Shown one piece after another: positions 1 through 9,198 of a DNA stretch of 23,235 nt. Numbering within the stretch: position 1 is the stretch's first letter; every line of letters starts with the position of its first letter. The DNA is from Actinophytocola sp036402745 (GTDB lineage Bacteria > Actinomycetota > Actinomycetes > Mycobacteriales > Pseudonocardiaceae). A program made the translations under genes and the position numbers. The notes beneath the pieces are model-generated. The model worked only from the letters and a program-made list of their open reading frames with translations. It did not search any database and had not been told where the DNA came from. Where the stretch lies: the NCBI RefSeq assembly GCF_036402745.1, contig NZ_DASWSJ010000311.1:1-23235 (forward strand), written 5' to 3'.

Positions 1-84
1 CTGTGGCGGACCGTCCACTGTGACGTCGTGATCGTCAACCCGGCCACCGTGCCCGCCGAAGTCGGCGTCGGCGCGGAACACTAA
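1..84 (+). CDS. 3' end of an unidentified protein (partial)
   Basis: Frame 1 is open from the first base to a TAA at 82-84. It encodes 27 C-terminal residues that begin LWRTVHCDVV and end VGVGAEH. The codon use, with G or C at nearly every third position, matches the genes around it, so this is probably the tail of a real gene that begins outside the window. The fragment is too short to assign a family. Nothing on the same strand follows closely, so it is probably the last gene of its transcript. Confidence 0.5.
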   Translation: MWRTVHCDVVIVNPATVPAEVGVGAEH

Positions 85-276
85 GGCCTGTCTCGTAGAT
101 CATCGTGCGAAGTCCTGCACCGACCACCGGAACCCCAGGGGACCGTGACGACACCCAACCACCACCCACCCCCGACACCCACACCATCCGCCGGAACGCA
201 ACCCACACTTTAAATCCCGGGGAGGCGGACCAGCCGGGACCCAACGCACACTTTCAATCCCGGGGAGGCGGACGGG
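85..276. other. Non-coding stretch with a tandem repeat and an IS-end-like sequence
   Basis: These 192 bases separate the partial plus-strand gene from the stop of the minus-strand DUF2277 gene. I see no convincing coding region. The stretch includes GGCCTGTCTCGTA at 89-101, which resembles transposon ends, an A/C-rich run at about 150-190 and the 43-bp-period repeat listed separately. Confidence 0.5.
190..273. repeat. Two-copy tandem repeat, 43-bp period
   Basis: Bases 190-230 and 233-273 match at about 37 of 41 positions. The shared core, CACACTTT followed by AATCCCGGGGAGGCGGAC, differs at only one base. The second copy ends three bases before the stop codon of the DUF2277 gene, so the repeat lies in that gene's 3' untranslated region. 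The spacing leaves almost no spacer, so it is not a CRISPR array. Its function is unknown. Confidence 0.75.
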
Positions 277-555
277 TCAGCCGGCCTGACGCTTGGCGGC
301 GATCCGCGCCTGGACCTCCGGGCGGCGGAGCGGCGGCACGGTCGTCGGCGGCTGCTTGCGGGGTGGGAGCTCGCCGAGCAGGCGCGTCGTCACCGTGGCG
401 ATCTCCGCCACGGCGGCCTCGAACGGGGCGCGGGTGCTGTCGGTCAGCGACTGGACGCCGCTGACCTTGCGCACGAACTGGCGGGCGGCCGCCTCGATCT
501 CCTCGGACGTCGCGGCCGGCTCCAGGCCGCGCAGCGGGGTGATGTTTCGACACAT
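277..555 (-). CDS. DUF2277 family protein
   Basis: A 92-aa protein that starts MCRNITPLRG. The conserved MCRNI start and the following helix (TSEEIEAAARQFVRKVSG, residues 17-34) are the signature of the DUF2277 family, small bacterial proteins of about 80-95 residues with no established function. The ATG at 553-555 is chosen because MCRNI is the family's conserved N-terminus; longer in-frame extensions run into the upstream gene. The C-terminus is basic and proline-rich (PPRKQPP, IAAKRQAG) and looks disordered. The gene lies 29 bases downstream of the zinc-ribbon gene on the same strand, so the two are probably cotranscribed. The family assignment rests on recalling the motif, not on a search. 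Confidence 0.85.
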   Translation of the reverse strand: MCRNITPLRGLEPAATSEEIEAAARQFVRKVSGVQSLTDSTRAPFEAAVAEIATVTTRLLGELPPRKQPPTTVPPLRRPEVQARIAAKRQAG

Positions 556-584
556 GGCCCCGAGCCTACGTGTCGCCGGACGGC

Positions 585-803
585 TCAGACCGGCGGCAGG
601 AAGCCCGGCACCCAGCCCGGATCCTCGGACTCGCCACACACCGCGCACGGCACCTCGACCATCCCGCCGGGCATCTTGTCCGCCCAGACCGTGCCGTTGC
701 CGGGCAGGATCATCGGCCGGATGACGCCCTCGTCGCTCCGGTACTGGGTGACCTGACGGCAGCCGTGACACACCGTCCGGACGGTCGCTGACACCTCGTC
801 CAC
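585..803 (-). CDS. Small zinc-ribbon-like protein
   Basis: A 72-aa protein from a GTG at 801-803, beginning VDEVSATVRT. It carries two CxxC pairs, CHGC at residues 12-15 and CAVC at 53-56, spaced as in a small zinc ribbon. The segment between them is short and hydrophobic (IRPMILPGNG). It ends WVPGFLPPV. There is no helix-turn-helix or enzymatic motif, so a structural or nucleic-acid/protein-binding role is the most that can be said. An AG-rich stretch lies about 14 bases upstream, which is a weak ribosome site; the reading frame is also open further upstream, so the start is uncertain. It lies just before the DUF2277 gene on the same strand. Confidence 0.6.
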   Translation of the reverse strand: MDEVSATVRTVCHGCRQVTQYRSDEGVIRPMILPGNGTVWADKMPGGMVEVPCAVCGESEDPGWVPGFLPPV

Positions 804-870
804 GGACGGCAGCTTACGGCTCCCGCGCGTCCGCGGCCCGCCGACCGGCCGCGCCGGGACGGGTCCGCGG

Positions 871-1932
871 TCACCGCAGCGCCAGCTCGTCCACCACGTC
901 GGTGAGCTTGTGCCGCCGCGCGAACACCTCGCGCTGCCGGTCCGCCCCGCCGCCCGACGCGCGCAGCGACGCCAGCCCGGCCGCGGCGAACGGCAGGTCG
1001 GCACCCAGCGCCGGGGTGACCAGCTCGAGCAGGTCGGCCAGCTGCCGGTGCACCGCCACCAGCGCACCGGTCACCGGGTGCAGGCTCTGCCCGCCCAGCC
1101 CGTCGTGCGACGCGCGCCAGAGGTTCGCCCGCAGCAGCGAGTCCGGCAGCGCGGGCGCGGGCACCCCGGCGTCGATCCGCTCGAGCGCGTGCGCGACCAA
1201 GCCGCGCACCAGCGTGGCCAGCAACGCTGCGTCACCGGCGGTGGCCGCGACGTCGGCGACCCGGAGCTCCAGCGTCGGCTGGTGCTCGGAGAGCCGGATG
1301 TCCCAGTAGACCATCCGTTTGTCGAGGATCGCCCCCGAGCGCAGCAGGGCGTCCACAGTGGACTCGTACGCGTCGAGCGAGGCGAACAGCGGCGGCGGGC
1401 CGGCCGACGGCCAGCGCGACCAGGTCTGGTACCGCCAGCTCGCGTACCCGGTGTCGAGCCCGTCGAACGGCGAGTTCGCGGTGACCGCCAGCAGCGCCGG
1501 CAGCCAGGGCCGCACGTGGTTGGCGACCTGCACCCCCAGCGCCCGGTCCGGCATGCCGATGTGCACGTGACACCCGCACGTGGCGCCGGCCCGGGCGGTC
1601 GCGCCGAAGTGCGCGGCCATTCGCTGGTAGCGCGCCTTGGGCGTGATCTCGGGCCGCTCGTCCTCGGCCAGCACCGGACACCCGCTCGGCAGCAGCCGCA
1701 GCCCCTGCTCCCGGGCGACCGACGCGAGCTCGGCACGCAACGTGGTCAGCTGGGTCAGGACCTCCTCGGGCGTCTCGCAGACCCCGGTCGCCGACTCGAC
1801 CTGGCACAGGGTCAGCTCCGGCTCCAGCTCGCCCTGCGGGTCCCGCGCCGCGTGCGCGACCTCGGGACCCTGGCCCGACAGCCGCCCGTCGGCGTCCACC
1901 AGCAGGAACTCCTCCTCGACACCCACTGTCAA
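871..1932 (-). CDS. ybdK: YbdK-type carboxylate-amine ligase (glutamate-cysteine ligase family 2)
   Basis: About 353 residues. The start reads L/M-TVGVEEEF, the family's N-terminal signature, in which the acidic triad binds metal at the ATP site. CGCHVHIGM at about residues 120-128 is the second hallmark of the GCS2 group. Family members are cytosolic ATP-dependent ligases; the E. coli homologue has weak gamma-glutamyl-cysteine ligase activity, and actinobacterial substrates are largely unproven. The TTG at 1930-1932 is preferred because GAGAAG lies 9 bases ahead of it and because of the family N-terminus; a GTG at 1936-1938 is possible. A SigB-type promoter ends only about 10 bases upstream, so the leader would be extremely short. 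Length is normal for the family. It is divergent from the lipase gene. Confidence 0.88.
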   Translation of the reverse strand: MTVGVEEEFLLVDADGRLSGQGPEVAHAARDPQGELEPELTLCQVESATGVCETPEEVLTQLTTLRAELASVAREQGLRLLPSGCPVLAEDERPEITPKARYQRMAAHFGATARAGATCGCHVHIGMPDRALGVQVANHVRPWLPALLAVTANSPFDGLDTGYASWRYQTWSRWPSAGPPPLFASLDAYESTVDALLRSGAILDKRMVYWDIRLSEHQPTLELRVADVAATAGDAALLATLVRGLVAHALERIDAGVPAPALPDSLLRANLWRASHDGLGGQSLHPVTGALVAVHRQLADLLELVTPALGADLPFAAAGLASLRASGGGADRQREVFARRHKLTDVVDELALR

Positions 1933-1947
1933 CGGCACGCGCTTCTC

Positions 1948-1973
1948 GTACCCCGGCGCCGCCCCGGACAAAC
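1948..1973 (-). promoter_or_regulatory. SigB/SigF-type promoter for ybdK
   Basis: Read on the minus strand, GTTT (1973-1970), a 16-base spacer and GGGTAC (1953-1948) fit the actinobacterial general-stress consensus GTTT-N15/17-GGGTA. Transcription would begin at about 1941, only a few bases before the candidate GTG (1938) and TTG (1932) starts. The match is read directly; that a SigB-like factor uses it is inferred. Confidence 0.6.
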
Positions 1974-2067
1974 GCTGACGGAAAGTTGCCAAACTGATCG
2001 CCCATCTCGAAAATTTCCACCTCGATGGCCGATTGCCCGGTCCACATCGGAGCCGCACGCTGAGGAA

Positions 2068-2086
2068 GTCCGGCCTGCATCCGGAC
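2068..2086. promoter_or_regulatory. Inverted repeat upstream of the lipase gene
   Basis: GTCCGG (2068-2073) and CCGGAC (2081-2086) form a perfect 6-bp inverted repeat around a 7-base centre. It lies 27 bases before the ATG of the lipase gene. It could be an operator or a small leader hairpin; no regulator can be named. Confidence 0.3.
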
Positions 2087-2112
2087 AACCAGAAACCGTG
2101 TGGAGGCAGCCC

Positions 2113-2916
2113 ATGCGAATCATCCGACCAGCGTTGCTCGCGGTGCTCACCGCGGCACTCACCCTCGTCGGCCTGCAGCCCGCGCAGGCCGCCGCCGGCC
2201 CCTACGTCGCCCTCGGCGACTCCTACTCCTCCGGCGTCGGCACCCGCACCTACTACTCCGACAGCGGCTCCTGCTACCGCTCCGCGCAGGCCTACCCGGT
2301 GCTGGTGGCGCAACGGATCGGCGCGCCGCTGACGTTCGTGGCCTGCTCCGGAGCGCGGGTGCCCGACGTGCTCAACCAGCTCGGCGCGCTCAACTCGGGC
2401 ACGGCCCTCGTGACCGTGTCGGTCGGCGGCAACGACGCCGGGTTCGCCGACGTGATCACCCAGTGCGCCAAGCCGTGGCCCTACACCTGCACGAACGAGA
2501 TCAACAACGCCAACAACTACATCCGCAACACCCTGCCCGGCACCCTCGACAACCTCTACGCGCAGATCCGCTCGCGGGCACCCGGCGCGCGGGTCGTGGT
2601 CGTGGGCTACCCGCGGCTGTTCAACGGCCAGGAGTGCAACGCGTTCGCCCGGATCAGCCCGGCCGAGCAGTCGTCGCTGAACGCCACCGCCGACCTGCTC
2701 AGCTCGACGATCAGCGGCCGGGCCGCCGCACGCGGCTTCGGCTTCGTCGACGTCCGCTCGGCCTTCACCGGCCACGCGGTCTGTGACAGCGTCGAGTGGC
2801 TCAACGGCCTGTCCAACCCGGTCCTCGAGTCCTACCACCCCAACAGCACCGGCCAGTCCGCCGGTTACACCCCGCTGGTGCAGAGCCGGCTGACCGCCGC
2901 CGCGGTCGCGTCCTAA
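2113..2916 (+). CDS. Secreted SGNH/GDSL lipase-esterase
   Basis: A 267-aa exported hydrolase. Residues 1-26 form a Sec signal peptide (MRIIRP, a hydrophobic core, then QPAQA before AAGP). The mature protein starts with block I, GDSYSSG, with the nucleophile Ser at about residue 37. VGGND is block III, and SYHPN near residue 242 holds the catalytic His; the serine before it replaces the usual Asp, as in Streptomyces SGNH lipases that use a backbone carbonyl. Six mature cysteines (for example in GSCYR, VACSG, TQCAK, YTCTN, QECNA, AVCDS) suggest the three disulfides known in that group. It should release fatty acids from lipids or esters outside the cell. TGGAGG at 2101-2106 supports the ATG. 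Its stop shares four bases with the convergent phospholipase gene. Confidence 0.93.
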   Translation: MRIIRPALLAVLTAALTLVGLQPAQAAAGPYVALGDSYSSGVGTRTYYSDSGSCYRSAQAYPVLVAQRIGAPLTFVACSGARVPDVLNQLGALNSGTALVTVSVGGNDAGFADVITQCAKPWPYTCTNEINNANNYIRNTLPGTLDNLYAQIRSRAPGARVVVVGYPRLFNGQECNAFARISPAEQSSLNATADLLSSTISGRAAARGFGFVDVRSAFTGHAVCDSVEWLNGLSNPVLESYHPNSTGQSAGYTPLVQSRLTAAAVAS

Positions 2917-4388
2917 CCATCCACGAGCAGGCCGCGCAGGGGTCCCTGCAGGCGGCCGGCCCGACGGGAGACGCCGGGCAGCAGCGTGAGCCGGTGGGTC
3001 CGCCGCTGCCCGTGCGCCTCCAGGCCGGCCTGCTCCTCGGCCGTCGGGCGCCAGATCCGGTCGACCACGTCGGCCGGGTCGGCGTCGACGTCGGCCGGCG
3101 GGCGCTGCAGGTGCTCGGCCCACAGCTTCAGCCTCGTCGCGCGGATCAGCTCGCGGTCGTCGGTGGCGACGTTGACCTCGGTGTCGTTGAACAGCGAGTG
3201 CTCGTTGAGGTTGGCCGAGCCGATCGTCATCCACTCGTCGTCCACGATGCCGACCTTGGCGTGCACGTAGACCGGCGCGCTCTCCGCGCCGTCGTGCGCG
3301 CTGATCGTCGCGGCGAGCAGCAGCCGCTCGCCGGTGGGGTCGGCCGCGTCGGCGGCGAGCATCCGGCCGAGCTGGCCGCGGGTCGTGTCCGCGCCGTTGG
3401 TGGGCTTGCGCGGCAGCACGAGCACGACGCGGAAGCGCGGATCCGGCGGGTCGCACAGCTTGTCGATCAGCACCTCGGCGATCTCGGGCGACCACAGGAA
3501 CTGGTTCTCCAGGTAGACGAGCCGCCGCGCGGACCGCAAGGCACGCAGGTAGGAGTCGAGGATCGTGAACTCGCCCCGCGGGGCGAAGGCGTAGGTCCTG
3601 TCCGGCACCGTGCGCGGCAGCTGCACGTTCGTGTCGCCGGCCCGCTCGGGCACGGGCACCGGCGGCAGGTCCTCCTCGGCCACCTCGGTCCAGCGCTGCC
3701 GGAAGTGCTCGGCGACGTCGGCCACCACCGGCCCGCGCAGCCGGGCCACGACGTCGTGCCAGCCGAGCCGGCGGTCCGGCGGGTGCTCGACGCTGTCGTG
3801 CCGGTCGCCCTGCAGCGCGGTGAAGTCCATCCCGCCGACGAACGCGGTCGTGCCGTCGACGATCACCAGCTTCTCGTGGTGGCAGTGCATCGTGTGCTCG
3901 CGCGAGTCCAGCACGCAGCGCACCTTCGAGTCGCGGGCGAACGCCTCGTGCGCGGCATGCACGAGCTCGCGGGTCGGCTGGAACACCGGCACCGGCGGCC
4001 CGGCCCACAGCAGCAGCCGCACCGGGACCCGCTCGGCCGTCGCGCGCAGCAGCTCCCGCAGCGTCGCCGCGCCGGGCGTCCTGACCAGCCGGAAGTCCGG
4101 GCTCGCGTGCCAGTTCGCGATGTGCACGCTCTCCTTGGCGCCCTCGATGGCGGCCTGGATGACGGGCAGCGCCTCCTCGCCGTCGACCAGCACCTCCATC
4201 GAGTTGCCGGCCCGGACCGGCGCGCGGCCACCGAACCTGTCGCCCGCGCCGCCGGGCTCCAGGACGTCCCCCCAGCCGAGCCGCTGTAATCGGCGCCCGT
4301 GGTGTGCGCAGAGCACGTGCTCGAGTCCGTCGCCGAGCCGCTCGTCCAGCTTGTCCACGAGTGTTCGGAACGTGTTCACCTGTCCCAT
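2913..4388 (-). CDS. Phospholipase D/cardiolipin synthase-like protein
   Basis: A 491-aa protein with two PLD half-sites. HEKLVIVDG, with His171, Lys173 and Asp178, is the first HKD motif and is followed by GGMDFT. HAKVGIVDD, with His376, Lys378 and Asp383, is the second and is followed by IGSANLNEHS. Both are intact, so phosphodiesterase or phosphatidyl-transfer activity on phospholipids is expected. About 65 N-terminal residues precede the catalytic core, and no signal peptide or membrane anchor is visible, so it may act in the cytosol or at the inner membrane face. WxPT(A/E)EEQAG near the C-terminus is not a motif I recognise. The ATG at 4386-4388 has no strong ribosome site; a GTG three codons later (4377-4379) is a possible alternative. 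It is convergent with the lipase, so the pair could both act on lipids, but they are not cotranscribed. Confidence 0.9.
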   Translation of the reverse strand: MGQVNTFRTLVDKLDERLGDGLEHVLCAHHGRRLQRLGWGDVLEPGGAGDRFGGRAPVRAGNSMEVLVDGEEALPVIQAAIEGAKESVHIANWHASPDFRLVRTPGAATLRELLRATAERVPVRLLLWAGPPVPVFQPTRELVHAAHEAFARDSKVRCVLDSREHTMHCHHEKLVIVDGTTAFVGGMDFTALQGDRHDSVEHPPDRRLGWHDVVARLRGPVVADVAEHFRQRWTEVAEEDLPPVPVPERAGDTNVQLPRTVPDRTYAFAPRGEFTILDSYLRALRSARRLVYLENQFLWSPEIAEVLIDKLCDPPDPRFRVVLVLPRKPTNGADTTRGQLGRMLAADAADPTGERLLLAATISAHDGAESAPVYVHAKVGIVDDEWMTIGSANLNEHSLFNDTEVNVATDDRELIRATRLKLWAEHLQRPPADVDADPADVVDRIWRPTAEEQAGLEAHGQRRTHRLTLLPGVSRRAGRLQGPLRGLLVDG

Positions 4389-4400
4389 GGCACTACAGAT

Positions 4401-4415
4401 CGGCGAAGATCGCCG
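4401..4415. promoter_or_regulatory. Inverted repeat just upstream of the PLD gene
   Basis: CGGCGA-AGA-TCGCCG is a perfect 6-bp inverted repeat centred at 4408, 13 bases before the phospholipase start. It overlaps two tandem decamers (GATCGGCGAA, GATCGCCGAA, 4399-4418). The position suits an operator for the phospholipase gene or a leader hairpin. This is inference from position only. Confidence 0.35.
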
Positions 4416-4452
4416 AAGAAGGTGAGCTGACCTGTCCGGACTGGGCTATTGC

Positions 4453-4478
4453 GTTTAAAGGTGCAAGGATCGGGGTAC
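4453..4478 (+). promoter_or_regulatory. SigB/SigF-type promoter for the malQ-tre operon
   Basis: GTTT (4453-4456), a 16-base spacer and GGGTAC (4473-4478) match the SigB/SigF stress consensus. A start of transcription near 4485 would give a leader of about 45 bases before the first gene at 4529. No other good promoter was seen between 4389 and 4528. Confidence 0.65.
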
Positions 4479-4528
4479 GCGCCGGCTGCGGGTCCGGTCG
4501 GCCCTGCGAATCACCCCAGCGGAGGGCC

Positions 4529-4903
4529 ATGGTGGCCAAGCAAAGACTGTCCGTCGACGTCCACGAAGACCTGAGATCCGGCATTCCCGCACCGCTCCTT
4601 CAACGCCAGGCACCGCGGCCCGGCGACAGGCTTCGAAGGGCGGTGGAAGCGGCGCTCGCCGAGCTTGCCGCGACCGACTCCCCCGACCACGGGACGCTGC
4701 GCCAGCTCGACGACCTCCTGGTCGGCGGACTGGCCTGGGCGGCGGCCACCGGGGACACCTGCCGCATCGAGTCCGCGGTGCACTCCGTGCGCACCGCACG
4801 CGTCCGGCTCGGCGCGCAAGACCCCGACGGGGCACGAAACGCCCTGCTCAGCGCCCGGGACGGGCTCGGCCGCTCGCTGCCGAGCCAGCACGACGCGCGC
4901 TGA
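4529..4903 (+). CDS. Small unknown protein, first gene of the malQ-tre operon
   Basis: About 124 residues, starting MVAKQRLSVDV. I do not recognise a family. The sequence is mainly helical, with an Ala/Leu/Arg-rich segment from about residue 32 onward (RLRRAVEAALAEL, LRQLDDLLVGGLAWAAATG, RIESAVHSVRTARVRLG, ARNALLSARDGLG), consistent with a small helical bundle. There is no signal peptide or membrane span. GGAGGG at 4521-4526 is 5 bases before GTG 4532-4534 and only 2 before ATG 4529-4531, so either may be the start. It ends 11 bases before malQ, and a SigB-type promoter precedes it, so it probably shares the malQ message. Codon use is typical of the window. Confidence 0.7.
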   Translation: MVAKQRLSVDVHEDLRSGIPAPLLQRQAPRPGDRLRRAVEAALAELAATDSPDHGTLRQLDDLLVGGLAWAAATGDTCRIESAVHSVRTARVRLGAQDPDGARNALLSARDGLGRSLPSQHDAR

Positions 4904-4914
4904 CCCGGTCGCGA

Positions 4915-6918
4915 ATGGACGCTGAGCTTCGCGCGCTCGCCGGCGCGCACGGTGTCGCCACCTGGTACGAGGACACCGAACGCCGCCGGATCGAGGTCGC
5001 CGACGACATCGTGGTCGCCGTGCTCGCCCAACTCGGCGTCGACGCGGGAACCCCCGACACCGTCCACGCCGAGCTGACCGACGCCTTGCGCCGGCACGGC
5101 CACAGCACCGTGCCGGACCCGCTGGTGCTGCGGGCGGGCGAGTCCCCCGCGCTCGGCGTGCCCGGCGAGCTCACCCTCGAGGACGGCACGGTCCGCCCCG
5201 TGCGTGACCAGCTGCCGCCGGACCTGCCGCTGGGCTGGCACACGCTCACCATCGGCGAACGCCAGGTCACCGTGGTGGTCACGCCGCCGAAGCTGCCGCC
5301 GGTGCCGCCGGCGTGGGGCTGGATGGTGCAGGCCTACGCGCTGCGCTCGGCCGGCTCGTGGGGCATCGGCGACCTCGCCGACCTGCGCACGCTGGTCACC
5401 GGGTCGGCCCGGCTCGGCGCGGGCGTGCTGCTGGTCAACCCGGTGCAGGCGATCACCCCGGTCCCGCCGATCCAGCGCTCGCCGTACTCGCCGTCCAGCC
5501 GCCGCTTCGCCAACCCGCTCTACCTGCGGATCACCGAGACCGAGCCGTTCCGCCGGGCCTCCCCCGAGGTCCGGGCCGAGGTGGTCGCGCTCGCCCCGCC
5601 GCCCGGCACCGGGCTCATCGACTACGACGCCGTGTGGGCCGCGAAGCTCGCCGCGCTGGAGCGGCTGTGGCGGCACTCGCTGCCGTTGCCGCCCCCGCCG
5701 GAGGACCCCGCGCTGTGCGACTTCGCCACGTTCTGCGCGCTGGCCGAGCGGCACGGGCCGGACTGGCGGACGTGGCCCGCCGAGCTGCGCCACCCCCGCA
5801 GCGGCGCGGTCGAGGCCGCGCGCCGGGACAACCCGCGGGTCGCCTTCCACGCGTGGCTGCAGCGGCTGTGCCGCGAGCAGCTGGCGGGGGTGCGCGCGGC
5901 CGGCCGGGACGCGGGCATGGCCGTCGGGATCGTGCACGACCTGCCGGTCGGCGTCGACCCGGCGGGCGCGGACGCGTGGGCGCTGCAGGACGTGCTGGCC
6001 TCCGAGGTCACCGTCGGCGCGCCGCCGGACGCGTTCAGCCAGCAGGGCCAGGACTGGAACTTGCCGCCGTGGCGCCCGGATAGGTTGGCCGCGGCCGGGT
6101 ACGCGCCTTTCCGTGACGTCATCCGCAGCGTGCTCGCCCATGCCGACGGGATCCGGGTCGACCACGTCATGGGGCTGTGGCGGCTGTGGTGGATCCCGCC
6201 GGGCCGGCCGGCGAGCGAGGGCACCTACGTCCACTACGACGCGAAGGCCCTGCTCGGCGTGCTCGCGCTGGAGGCGCACCGCGCGTCGGCGATCGTGGTC
6301 GGCGAGGACCTCGGCACCGTGTCCGACGAGGTGCGCACGGACCTGCGGGACCGCGGCGTGCTGAGCTCGGCGGTGCTGTGGTTCCAGCGGGACGAGGACG
6401 CGCCGGGTGAGCCGCTGCTGGCGCCGGGCCGCTGGCCGACCGAGGCGATGGCGAGCATCTCCACCCACGACCTGCCGACCGCGGCCGGCTTCCTGCGCGG
6501 CGAGCACGTGCGGGTCCGGGCCGAGCGCGGCATGCTCGCCGACCCGGAGGCCGAGCGGGCGCGGGCGGCGGCCGACCGCGAGGAGCTCCTGGCCGAGCTC
6601 GCCGAGCACGGCCTGCTGCCGGCCGACCCGAGCGAGACCGACCTCGTCGCCGCGCTGCACGCGCTGCTCGCGACGTCGGCCAGCAGGCTGCTGCTGACCT
6701 CGCCGCAGGACGCGCTCGGCGTGGTGGACCAGCCCAACCTTCCCGGCACCGTCGACCAGTACCCCAACTGGCGGATCCCCCTTCCGGTGGCGGTGGACGA
6801 GTTGCTGGAGCACCCCGTAGTCGTCCGGGCGATCGCGTACCTGCGCGCTGCCCGACCGGGGACCGACGCCGTGACTCGATCGGCTGGTCCCGCCGCGCAG
6901 CCGCTCAATCGGCGGTAG
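4915..6918 (+). CDS. malQ: 4-alpha-glucanotransferase (amylomaltase), GH77
   Basis: A 667-aa cytosolic enzyme that transfers 1,4-alpha-glucan chains between maltodextrins. The GH77 catalytic set is present: RVDHVMGLWRLWW with the Asp nucleophile at about residue 416, VGEDLGTV with the acid/base Glu at about 464, and STHDLPT with the third acidic residue at about 519. The N-terminal 120 residues (ALAGAHGVATWYED and a beta-rich part) form the extra domain seen in actinobacterial and enterobacterial MalQ. QRSPYSPSSRRFANPLYLRI is the conserved substrate-loop region at about 192. The ATG at 4915 has a poor ribosome site, which fits translational coupling to the gene ending 11 bases earlier. With the downstream genes it would recycle short dextrins made during debranching. 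Confidence 0.95.
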   Translation: MDAELRALAGAHGVATWYEDTERRRIEVADDIVVAVLAQLGVDAGTPDTVHAELTDALRRHGHSTVPDPLVLRAGESPALGVPGELTLEDGTVRPVRDQLPPDLPLGWHTLTIGERQVTVVVTPPKLPPVPPAWGWMVQAYALRSAGSWGIGDLADLRTLVTGSARLGAGVLLVNPVQAITPVPPIQRSPYSPSSRRFANPLYLRITETEPFRRASPEVRAEVVALAPPPGTGLIDYDAVWAAKLAALERLWRHSLPLPPPPEDPALCDFATFCALAERHGPDWRTWPAELRHPRSGAVEAARRDNPRVAFHAWLQRLCREQLAGVRAAGRDAGMAVGIVHDLPVGVDPAGADAWALQDVLASEVTVGAPPDAFSQQGQDWNLPPWRPDRLAAAGYAPFRDVIRSVLAHADGIRVDHVMGLWRLWWIPPGRPASEGTYVHYDAKALLGVLALEAHRASAIVVGEDLGTVSDEVRTDLRDRGVLSSAVLWFQRDEDAPGEPLLAPGRWPTEAMASISTHDLPTAAGFLRGEHVRVRAERGMLADPEAERARAAADREELLAELAEHGLLPADPSETDLVAALHALLATSASRLLLTSPQDALGVVDQPNLPGTVDQYPNWRIPLPVAVDELLEHPVVVRAIAYLRAARPGTDAVTRSAGPAAQPLNRR

Positions 6919-6985
6919 CACTGTCGGTGCCGACCCTTAACGTTGTTGATGAACTGCTTCGACCCCGCCCCACCGAGGAGCACGT
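6919..6985 (+). promoter_or_regulatory. malQ-treX spacer
   Basis: A 67-base gap that is more A/T-rich than its surroundings. GAGGAG at 6975-6980 is the treX ribosome site. TAACGT at 6938-6943 could be a -10 element for an internal promoter, but I see no good -35, so the whole cluster may be read from the promoter upstream of 4529. Confidence 0.3.
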
Positions 6986-9145
<2,160 letters not shown>

Positions 9146-9160
<15 letters not shown>

Positions 9161-9198
9161 CCGGGCGGTCGCCGACAGCGGAGGCCCCGGCATGACCG
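9146..9198 (+). repeat. Imperfect duplication at the treX-treY junction
   Basis: GGAGCCCCAGCATGACCG (9146-9163) and GGAGGCCCCGGCATGACCG (9180-9198) are near copies. The first contains the treX stop in an ATGA overlap, the second the treY start in an ATGA overlap. Between them is an exact 12-codon reading frame (9157-9195, MTGRSPTAEAPA). The mini-frame is probably a by-product of the duplication, but it would keep ribosomes coupled from treX to treY. Confidence 0.55.

Noticed and set aside
190..273. CRISPR array
   Set aside because: Only two copies, with almost no spacer between them and no cas genes in the window.
871..4008. A very long minus-strand open frame (1045 codons) running under the lipase and phospholipase genes
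   Set aside because: Only the part from 871 to 1932 has the YbdK sequence. The rest is a GC-driven open frame antisense to a lipase with intact motifs and out of frame with the phospholipase, and is made of Arg/Ala/Gly-rich filler.
6919..6985. Independent promoter for treX
   Set aside because: A TAACGT hexamer is present, but no matching -35 was found and the gene follows malQ closely on the same strand.
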